DNA from: an uncultured Chthoniobacterales bacterium
GTDB lineage: Bacteria; Verrucomicrobiota; Verrucomicrobiia; Chthoniobacterales; UBA10450
Assembly (NCBI GenBank): GCA_955652255.1
Contig: CATPAW010000120.1
Span: 1-5,260, forward strand
Length of the DNA: 5,260 nucleotides
Reading direction: 5' to 3'
Part shown: one piece after another, positions 1-5,260 of the stretch
How the letters are laid out: each line of letters begins with the position of its first letter
How positions within the stretch are numbered: position 1 is the stretch's first letter
The notes under the pieces: generated by a model
Told to the model about the DNA's origin: nothing
Databases searched by the model: none
Seen by the model: only the letters and a program-made list of their open reading frames with translations
Position numbers and translations under genes: made by a program

Positions 1-915
1 ACGCCAACCGCTCTCACCACTTCGCAGGTTGAACGTCTGCTCAAAGGCTTTCGTACCCTGCTCGATCTCTCGACATTGACAGAATGGACGGTGGAAGCGA
101 ATCCCGGAAGCGTCTCCCCGCGCAAGGCCGCTTTGTTTCGGGAGCACGGTGTGAATCGAATCAGTCTCGGCGTGCAATCCTGGGACGAGGAACTGCTAAA
201 AATTCTCGGGCGCGAACACAATGCACCGCAGGCGGAGAGGTCATTTTCCATTCTGCGCGCGGCGGGATTCACAAATATAAATGTCGATCTTATGTTTGGG
301 CTGCCGGGTCAAACCGCGCCGCAGTGGCGCTCGACCTTGGAAAAGACAATCAGCCTGCAACCCGAACATATCTCTGCTTACTGTCTAACTTACGAGGAGG
401 ACACGGAATTTTTCCTCCGCCAGGCACGCGGCGAGTTCCACGCCGATCCAGACGTCGACGCACAGTTGTTCGAAATGACGATGTCGATCTTGCAAAATGC
501 GGGCTACGAGCATTACGAAATCTCGAACTACGCGCGGCCCGGCTTTTCCTCGGCACACAATGGCGCTTATTGGGCAGGCGACGACTATCTTGGGATCGGT
601 CCAAGCGGATTCTCAACTCGTGGGTCGCAACGCTGGCAGAACGTTTCTAACTATCGCGATTACGCCGACCGGATTTTGTCGGGAAAATCGGCCATTGGCA
701 CGACGGAGCAACTCACTCCGGAAATGAAGCGCGCCGAGCGAATCGCTTTTTCATTGCGCACTGGTGAAGGGATCTCGGCGGAATCGCTCCGAACATGGCC
801 GAAGGAAACGCAGGAGTTCGTCGCGCTCGGTTTGCTTCGACAATCAAATGGCAATTTCGTACTGACCACCGCTGGAAAATCGCTGGCCGATTCGGTAGCG
901 GAAGCGTTTGTCTGA
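1..915 (+). CDS. hemW: HemW-type radical SAM heme chaperone (coproporphyrinogen III oxidase-like), 3' part
   Basis: The reading frame is open from base 1, and about 304 residues are visible before TGA at 913-915. The first residues (TPTALTT) look like the end of the family's GGGTPS/T segment, so the start codon and the CxxxCxxC cluster motif lie upstream of the window. Visible family motifs (numbered from base 1) are VEANPG (31-36), GVNRISLGVQSW (50-61), DLMFGLPGQ (96-104), then HYEISNYARPG and a DYLGIGPSG segment. The C-terminus (TPEMKRAERIAFSLRTGEGI to LTTAGKSLADSV) fits the HemN C-terminal domain. HemW proteins are cytoplasmic Fe-S/SAM proteins that bind heme and pass it to target proteins; they are often mis-annotated as oxygen-independent coproporphyrinogen oxidase HemN. 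The GVNRISLGVQS and HYEISNYA motifs, and the short length, favour HemW over true HemN, but the N-terminal residues that separate them are missing. The gene converges on uppS. Confidence 0.93.
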   Translation, partial: TPTALTTSQVERLLKGFRTLLDLSTLTEWTVEANPGSVSPRKAALFREHGVNRISLGVQSWDEELLKILGREHNAPQAERSFSILRAAGFTNINVDLMFGLPGQTAPQWRSTLEKTISLQPEHISAYCLTYEEDTEFFLRQARGEFHADPDVDAQLFEMTMSILQNAGYEHYEISNYARPGFSSAHNGAYWAGDDYLGIGPSGFSTRGSQRWQNVSNYRDYADRILSGKSAIGTTEQLTPEMKRAERIAFSLRTGEGISAESLRTWPKETQEFVALGLLRQSNGNFVLTTAGKSLADSVAEAFV

Positions 916-918
916 ACC

Positions 919-978
919 TGTAGCGGCGCTCTGCGAGTGCCGAATAAAAACATCCGGCGGTCACAGACCGCCGCTACA
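919..978. repeat. Two inverted copies of a hairpin-forming (REP-like) palindromic repeat
   Basis: Unit 1 reads on the plus strand from 919 and unit 2 on the minus strand from 978. Both begin TGTAGCGGCG and share about 22 of 27 positions. Each forms an 8-bp stem with a 3-base loop. Unit 1 is CGGCGCTC-TGC-GAGTGCCG (924-942, one G-T wobble). Unit 2 on the plus strand is CGGCGGTC-ACA-GACCGCCG (955-973, perfect). The outer 10 bases (919-928 and 969-978) are exact inverted repeats, so the whole element could also fold as one long hairpin. It occupies the convergent gap almost exactly, starting 3 bases after the hemW stop and ending 2 bases before the uppS stop codon. The arrangement resembles paired REP/BIME elements; the family itself is not identified. 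Confidence 0.8.
944..973 (-). terminator. Candidate intrinsic terminator of the purA-uppS unit
   Basis: On the minus strand the perfect 8-bp GC-rich stem (973-966 with 962-955, loop TGT) is followed after GATG by five T residues (950-946) and then ATT. It lies immediately downstream of the uppS stop, where a terminator is expected. Reading on the plus strand, hairpin 1 (924-942) is followed by A residues and not T residues, so the element has no classical U-tract for hemW. The hairpin is also part of the repeat element at this place, so termination may be a secondary role. Confidence 0.45.
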
Positions 979-980
979 AA

Positions 981-1694
<714 letters not shown>

Positions 1695-1696
1695 GG

Positions 1697-2965
1697 CTAC
1701 AAAATAATCGTTTCACCGCGAGCCGGCCCGACACTGACGATCGATAATTTGGCTCCGGTGAGTGCGGAAATGTATTTGACGTAATCTTTTGCTGCTGAGG
1801 GCAGTTGCGAAAGTTTTCGCGCTGAATGCGTGGATTGATTCCAGCCGCGCATTTCTTTGTAAATCGGGTCGCAATTATCGAGCTGCGCCGCGTCGCACGG
1901 TGGAACATCCAGACGTTTTCGATTCAGCCGATACGCCACACAAACACGAATAGGATCGACATGGTCGAGCCCGTCCAGGTTTGTGATGGCAAGGTCGTCG
2001 ATGCCGTTGATCATCGTTGCATAACGTGTGGCCACGGCATCAAACCAGCCGCAGCGGCGGGCACGCCCGGTTGTCGCTCCAAATTCGCGGCCCAGTTTGT
2101 GAAGCGTTGCGGCTAATTGTCGATCTTCGGAGGGCAACGCCCCTTCGCCTACGCGTGTCGTATACGCTTTCATCACTCCTACCACGCGGTCCATCCGATG
2201 CGGCGGTACTCCCGTGCCAGTGCACGCGCCGCCCGCAGTCGTATTTGATGAAGTCACGTAAGGATAAGTGCCGTGGTCGATATCGAGAAACGTCCCTTGT
2301 GCGCCTTCAAAGAGAATTTCCTTGCCGTGCTGAAGAGCGCGATGAAGATAAACTACCGTGTTGCAAACGAACGGGCGCAATTTTTTCCCCGCCGCCAGAT
2401 AACTTTCGTTCACCTCGCGAAAACTGATCGGCTTCGCGCCGAGGGCCTGGAGAATGCTGTTGTTCTCGACAATTTTGGCCTGCAACTTTTTTGAGAAAAG
2501 GATCGGTTGCATCAAATCGGAAACGCGCAGCCCGGTGCGGGCGGCTTTATCGCCATAGGCCGGGCCGATCCCGCGTTTGGTCGTCCCTATTTTCGCGCGG
2601 CCTTTGCGCAGCTCACGCTGTTCGTCGATGACGCGGTGATAAGGCAAAACGAGATGGGCACAATCACTGATCAGCAAGTTTTTTCCAATTTTGATCCCCA
2701 ATTTGCACAAACCGTCCATCTCGGAGAGGAGCGCGATTGGATCGATCACTACGCCGTTGCCGATCACGCACGTCTTCCCGCGCCGGAGAATTCCCGACGG
2801 GATCATGTGCAGGATGTATTTGGCGCCACGATGGATCACGGTGTGGCCCGCATTGTTCCCGCCCTGGCTGCGGACGACGACGTCGGCCTTTGCCGTGAGC
2901 ACATCGATGATTTTCCCCTTCCCTTCGTCGCCCCATTGCGCGCCGATTAGAATCGTGTTCGCCAT
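1697..2965 (-). CDS. purA: Adenylosuccinate synthetase
   Basis: This enzyme catalyses the GTP-dependent joining of IMP and aspartate to adenylosuccinate, the first committed step to AMP, in the cytoplasm. Translation from ATG 2965 gives 422 residues (E. coli: 432). The N-terminal MANTILIGAQWGDEGKGK carries the phosphate-binding loop (12-18) with catalytic Asp13, and NNAGHT carries His41, both at the same numbers as in E. coli. Further family segments are IPSGIL (55-60), IGTTKRGIGPAYGDK (126-140), FEGAQGTFLDIDHGTYPYVTSS (219-240), NTTAGG, FGATTGRARRCGWFDAV (295-311) and VCVAYR (341-346), ending SVGPARGETIIL. The frame is open upstream to 3055, but those 30 extra residues show no family similarity, so ATG 2965 is preferred. 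No clear Shine-Dalgarno site precedes it. The guanine-recognition region reads TNLD where E. coli has TKLD. The stop TAG at 1699-1697 lies two bases before the first possible uppS start. Confidence 0.97.
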   Translation of the reverse strand: MANTILIGAQWGDEGKGKIIDVLTAKADVVVRSQGGNNAGHTVIHRGAKYILHMIPSGILRRGKTCVIGNGVVIDPIALLSEMDGLCKLGIKIGKNLLISDCAHLVLPYHRVIDEQRELRKGRAKIGTTKRGIGPAYGDKAARTGLRVSDLMQPILFSKKLQAKIVENNSILQALGAKPISFREVNESYLAAGKKLRPFVCNTVVYLHRALQHGKEILFEGAQGTFLDIDHGTYPYVTSSNTTAGGACTGTGVPPHRMDRVVGVMKAYTTRVGEGALPSEDRQLAATLHKLGREFGATTGRARRCGWFDAVATRYATMINGIDDLAITNLDGLDHVDPIRVCVAYRLNRKRLDVPPCDAAQLDNCDPIYKEMRGWNQSTHSARKLSQLPSAAKDYVKYISALTGAKLSIVSVGPARGETIIL

Positions 2966-3006
2966 CGGAATTCGAAACAGGCAAAAAATTTTCCCGGTGC
3001 ATCCGG

Positions 3007-3020
3007 CCGAATGCATTCGG
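3007..3020. promoter_or_regulatory. Perfect 14-bp palindrome, possible operator for purA
   Basis: CCGAATGCATTCGG is identical to its reverse complement and lies about 41 bases upstream of the purA ATG. It sits just downstream of the weak promoter-like pair, a position that would suit repressor binding or a 5'UTR hairpin. No known regulator's site is recognised. A palindrome of this length is expected by chance somewhere in a few kilobases, so the call rests on its position. Confidence 0.25.
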
Positions 3021-3032
3021 GAGTACGGACGA

Positions 3033-3060
3033 ACAATAGGTTGGCGCCAGACCACTGCAA
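3033..3060 (-). promoter_or_regulatory. Weak sigma70-like promoter candidate for purA-uppS
   Basis: Reading on the minus strand, TTGCAG (3060-3055) and TATTGT (3038-3033) are separated by 16 bases. They match the -35 consensus at 3 of 6 positions and the -10 consensus at 4 of 6. The placement would give a 5'UTR of about 60 bases that includes the 14-bp palindrome. The match is weak; it is offered only because a promoter is expected in this region. Confidence 0.2.
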
Positions 3061-3299
3061 GACATTTTGGCCCCGATTACTTGTCGATTCTTTTCAGTCG
3101 CTCCCGCCCGCTCCCACGGATGCAGACCGAAGACAAGGATTGCCATCTCACCGTGGACACAAATGCGCGGCTTTGCGTGAGAACGGCAAACCCGCATAAA
3201 ACTCCGGCAAGAAATGTTTTCCGCATCGAAAGCGCCCGTCGTAGAGGAATTCATCCTTCATGAGAAGCGCCTATTTATAGGAAGCGTGGAACTTAACCG

Positions 3300-3701
3300 C
3301 TATTTCGCGGCGATCCGCACCACCGGAAGCGGAAAGCACAATCGCAATTCGTCCTCCAGATAGATCTCGACGTGATGCAACCCGTACTGCTGAAACTGAA
3401 CGCCTCCGAAGTAATGCACGTTCGTCGCGTGTCCTTCCATCTCCTTGAGCACGAACTCCACTTCCGCCTGAGCAATGACTTGTTGTTCATCCACTCCCAC
3501 AATTCGCGACTTTTGCCGGAATTTTCCCGCCCCGCTGCACCAACGCGCCCAGATGCAAAGACGCAAGCAATTGACCGGCAGCGCCGGCGCCGGGATAACG
3601 TTAATCACGCCGATCAGCGTCTGCATTCCGTTGAATTCACAACGGACATCTTCGCAAAGCAGGCAGCTCTGCAGATCGGGAAGGATTGCGTCGTTCGCCA
3701 T
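3300..3701 (-). CDS. Conserved-looking hypothetical protein, DUF6941-like
   Basis: The frame encodes 133 residues from ATG 3701 to TAG at 3302-3300. It has no signal peptide and no membrane segment, so it is probably cytoplasmic. The start (LPDLQSCLLCEDVRCE, then NGMQTLIGVINVIPAPALPV) and the end (HHVEIYLEDELRLCFPLPVVRI) recall small bacterial proteins grouped as DUF6941, with an N-terminal L-C-(D/E)-D-V-R segment and a beta-rich C-terminus. This assignment is from memory and uncertain, and no function is known to me. It has seven cysteines (13, 16, 21, 45, 49, 55, 122), including CxxC at 13-16. It starts 12 bases after the uppP stop on the same strand, so it is probably the last gene of the gmd-uppP unit. 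There is no Shine-Dalgarno site, so translation may be coupled to uppP. The beta-like alternating hydrophobic pattern and the fit to the gene gap support a real gene. Confidence 0.8.
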   Translation of the reverse strand: MANDAILPDLQSCLLCEDVRCEFNGMQTLIGVINVIPAPALPVNCLRLCIWARWCSGAGKFRQKSRIVGVDEQQVIAQAEVEFVLKEMEGHATNVHYFGGVQFQQYGLHHVEIYLEDELRLCFPLPVVRIAAK

Positions 3702-3713
3702 CGGCAGTCGATT

Positions 3714-4586
3714 TTAGCTTACGCCGCGCAAGGCAAGCCCCAACAAAATGATCCCCCCAAGCGCGATCCGATAAATCGCAAAAGGTGCAAAGCCTCGGGT
3801 GCGCACCCAGCGTATAAACCAAGCGACCACACCGAGCGCGACGATGAATGAAACAACGAAGCCAATCGCGAGCAAAATCCATTGGTGCGTATTCACTGCC
3901 AGTGGCGCAAGATTGCCTTCCGTTGCGAAGTTGCGATTGGGCGCGAGCGTTTTGTAAAGATCATACAAGGTGGCCACGACCATTGTCGGCATGGAAAGAA
4001 AGAAAGAAAACTCGAGCGCAGCCGGCCGCGAGAGACCGGCCACTTGTCCGGCCGCGATCGTGGACATCGACCGCGACGTGCCGGGAAAAACCGCGGAAAG
4101 GATCTGCACTGCGCCGATCCACACCGCTTGCAGCAAATTCATTTCCTCCATGTGCGTCACGCGCGGGCGCGTGAAAGTTGCATCGACAATCCACATCGCG
4201 ACTCCGCCGATGAGCAGCGCCGTCGCCATGACGACCAAGCTTTCCAAATTTTTGCCAATCACCTTTGTCAATGACCACGCAGGAAGCGCTGTGACCACAA
4301 ACGCGATCAGCGTCAGGCTGAGCGGATGCGTCAGAAGGTTGCGGTCGCCGCGTTCGCCTTTCGGAAATGTGCCGATGAATTGAATGATGCGTTGCCAAAA
4401 ATAAACTGGCAACGCCAGGATCGCGCCCAACTGGATCACGATCGTGTACATCTTCCAAAAGCTATCGTGGAGATCGAGATTGAGGAGCGCCTCAACAATC
4501 CGGAGATGCGCAGTCGAGCTCACGGGGAGGAATTCGGTGAGCCCTTCAACGATGCCGAGCAAGATTGACAAGAAAAAATCGAGCAT
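3714..4586 (-). CDS. uppP: Undecaprenyl-diphosphatase (BacA/UppP family)
   Basis: This integral inner-membrane enzyme removes a phosphate from undecaprenyl diphosphate, regenerating the carrier for peptidoglycan, O-antigen and other glycans; overexpression of family members gives bacitracin resistance. The 290 residues fit the family (265-290). The first signature is EGLTEFLPVSSTAH (14-27), with the catalytic-region glutamates E14 and E18, serines S23/S24 and H27. The second is PGTSRSMSTIAAGQ (168-181), with R172, followed by SRPAALEFSFFLSMP. Hydrophobic segments lie near residues 4-22, 48-72, 92-104, 117-135, 153-167, 192-209, 237-258 and 268-287, consistent with the multi-pass fold. ATG 4586 is supported by AGGAGA eight bases upstream, the best ribosome binding site in the window. 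It lies 39 bases after the gmd stop and 12 before the next gene. UppS, which makes its substrate, is encoded on the same strand beyond purA. Confidence 0.97.
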   Translation of the reverse strand: MLDFFLSILLGIVEGLTEFLPVSSTAHLRIVEALLNLDLHDSFWKMYTIVIQLGAILALPVYFWQRIIQFIGTFPKGERGDRNLLTHPLSLTLIAFVVTALPAWSLTKVIGKNLESLVVMATALLIGGVAMWIVDATFTRPRVTHMEEMNLLQAVWIGAVQILSAVFPGTSRSMSTIAAGQVAGLSRPAALEFSFFLSMPTMVVATLYDLYKTLAPNRNFATEGNLAPLAVNTHQWILLAIGFVVSFIVALGVVAWFIRWVRTRGFAPFAIYRIALGGIILLGLALRGVS

Positions 4587-4594
4587 AAAAAATT

Positions 4595-4600
4595 TCTCCT
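4595..4600 (-). promoter_or_regulatory. Shine-Dalgarno site of uppP
   Basis: Minus-strand AGGAGA is followed by an 8-base spacer AATTTTTT and the uppP ATG. It is notable because the other starts seen here (uppS, purA, the hypothetical gene) have no comparable site. The surrounding gmd-uppP spacer is strongly purine-rich on the transcribed-sense strand. Confidence 0.75.
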
Positions 4601-4625
4601 ACTTCTTTAATTTCTACTTTCCACT

Positions 4626-5260
4626 TTATATTTCGATCGCCGCGAGTTCGGCCTCGACCATTTCGCCTACCAGCTGCGGAAAAGTTCCGGTCGGCTTCCA
4701 CCCAAGCGCCCGGCGGATCTTGTCCGCACAACCGACCAGACTCGCCGGCTCGGTTGGACGATCGAAAGAGGGATCGCGCTTCACATATTTTTCCCAGGGA
4801 AGATTGACAACGGCGAAGGCGGCCTCAACAAATTCGCGCACGGAATGCGTTTCACCGGTCGCCACGACATAATCGTCCGCGGTTTTGTGTTGCAGCATCA
4901 GCCACATGGCTCTCGTGTAATCCTGGGCGCGGCCCCAGTCTCGCTGGCTCTCCAGATTGCCCAGGACAAGATCGACATCCAGGCCGCGCGCAATTCGCGC
5001 GACCCCGCGCGCGATCTTGCGCGTGACAAAATTTTCGCCGCGCCGCGGCGATTCGTGATTATAGAGAATACCGTTGCAAACAAACAGCCCATACGATTGC
5101 CGGTAAACGCGCACCAGTTGTGTGGCGAACGCTTTGGCGCAGCCGTAAGGGCTGGCCGGAAACATCGGTGTATTCTCCGTTTGCGGTGTTTCAGTTGCAT
5201 TGCCAAAAATTTCGGAGCTTGAGGCGTGGTAAAACCGCACCGGTGCGGGCTGATCCCGCG
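4626..5260 (-). CDS. gmd: GDP-mannose 4,6-dehydratase (short-chain dehydrogenase/epimerase family), 3' part
   Basis: The frame runs in from the right edge, so the N-terminal NAD(P)-binding GxxGxxG half lies outside the window; about 210 residues are visible. Gmd converts GDP-mannose to GDP-4-keto-6-deoxy-mannose, the precursor of GDP-fucose, GDP-rhamnose and related sugars. Key segments, numbered from the first full codon (5258), are VRFYHASSSEIFG (7-19), with the Ser/Thr-x-Glu catalytic pair as S14 and E16, and SPYGCAK with the YxxxK pair Y38 and K42. NGILYNHESPRRGENFVTRKI and NLESQRDWGRAQDY are the most diagnostic Gmd segments. The end (RPTEPASLVGCADKIRRALGWKP) gives the short C-terminal form, without the longer insertion of the E. 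coli enzyme. A GTG at 5240 is an internal valine, not a start, because the frame and homology continue upstream. A related GDP-sugar dehydratase or reductase is possible but less likely. It probably heads a unit with uppP, whose start lies 39 bases beyond the stop. Confidence 0.9.
   Translation of the reverse strand, partial: RDQPAPVRFYHASSSEIFGNATETPQTENTPMFPASPYGCAKAFATQLVRVYRQSYGLFVCNGILYNHESPRRGENFVTRKIARGVARIARGLDVDLVLGNLESQRDWGRAQDYTRAMWLMLQHKTADDYVVATGETHSVREFVEAAFAVVNLPWEKYVKRDPSFDRPTEPASLVGCADKIRRALGWKPTGTFPQLVGEMVEAELAAIEI

Larger units (their letters stand above)
2966..3299. other. 334-base intergenic leader upstream of purA; no convincing gene
   Basis: This region separates the hypothetical gene's stop from the purA start. 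Open frames crossing it on either strand are mostly out-of-frame overlaps with purA and match no family I recognise. It contains a perfect 14-bp palindrome (3007-3020), a weak promoter-like pair (3033-3060), an AT-rich near-palindrome CCTATTTATAGG (3270-3281) flanked by GAAGCG direct repeats, and a 49-codon minus-strand frame (3226-3077) whose N-terminus looks like a signal peptide but which lacks a ribosome binding site. I see no recognised riboswitch, tRNA or clear terminator. It probably holds the purA-uppS promoter. Confidence 0.6.

Noticed and set aside
84..650. 188-codon frame on the plus strand overlapping hemW
   Set aside because: It is a shifted-frame shadow of a gene with strong family motifs, and its composition is Arg/Ser-rich.
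2966..3055. 30-residue N-terminal extension of PurA from a GTG at 3055
   Set aside because: The extension has no family similarity, whereas ATG 2965 gives the canonical MANTILIGAQWGDEGKGK start with D13 and H41 at standard positions.
2664..3254. 196-codon minus-strand frame across the leader and the purA 5' end
   Set aside because: More than half is an out-of-frame overlap with purA and is Arg-rich and low in complexity; the unique part matches no family known to me.
2691..3263. 190-codon plus-strand frame opposite purA and its leader
   Set aside because: It is antisense to the purA N-terminus, and the non-overlapping part shows no domain-like pattern or ribosome binding site.
4018..4058. 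GC-rich inverted repeats (GGCCGG/CCGGCC type)
   Set aside because: They lie within the conserved GQVAGLSRPAALEF coding segment of uppP and reflect codon choice.
5238..5240. GTG as the start of a 204-residue epimerase
   Set aside because: The frame continues upstream to the window edge and the first visible residues are mid-domain Gmd sequence, so the gene is truncated by the window.

Overview
The window looks like chromosomal housekeeping DNA from a GC-moderate bacterium. The protein flavour, the scarcity of Shine-Dalgarno sites and a palindromic repeat starting TGTAGCGGCG suggest Verrucomicrobiota (Chthoniobacterales/Udaeobacter-like). That placement is an inference from memory of such genomes, not from any search.

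Layout. Positions 1-915 (+) hold the 3' part of a HemW-type radical SAM gene. A short convergent gap (916-980) is almost filled by two inverted copies of a hairpin-forming repeat. All other genes lie on the minus strand. Read in their direction of transcription (right to left) they are: the 3' part of a GDP-mannose 4,6-dehydratase gene (5260-4626), uppP (4586-3714), a cysteine-rich conserved hypothetical gene (3701-3300), a 334-base leader with no convincing gene (3299-2966), purA (2965-1697) and uppS (1694-981).

The spacing suggests two transcription units: gmd-uppP-hypothetical (gaps of 39 and 12 bases) and purA-uppS (gap of 2 bases). The leader upstream of purA probably carries the promoter of the second unit. 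It holds a perfect 14-bp palindrome and a weak promoter-like pair.

Functionally, UppS makes undecaprenyl diphosphate and UppP dephosphorylates it to the lipid carrier used for peptidoglycan and surface glycans. Gmd makes the GDP-4-keto-6-deoxymannose precursor for deoxyhexose-containing glycans. PurA (AMP synthesis) and HemW (heme trafficking) are ordinary metabolic genes. I found no mobile element, CRISPR array, tRNA, rRNA or defence system. The least explained items are the paired hairpin repeat at 919-978, the small hypothetical protein, and the purA leader.
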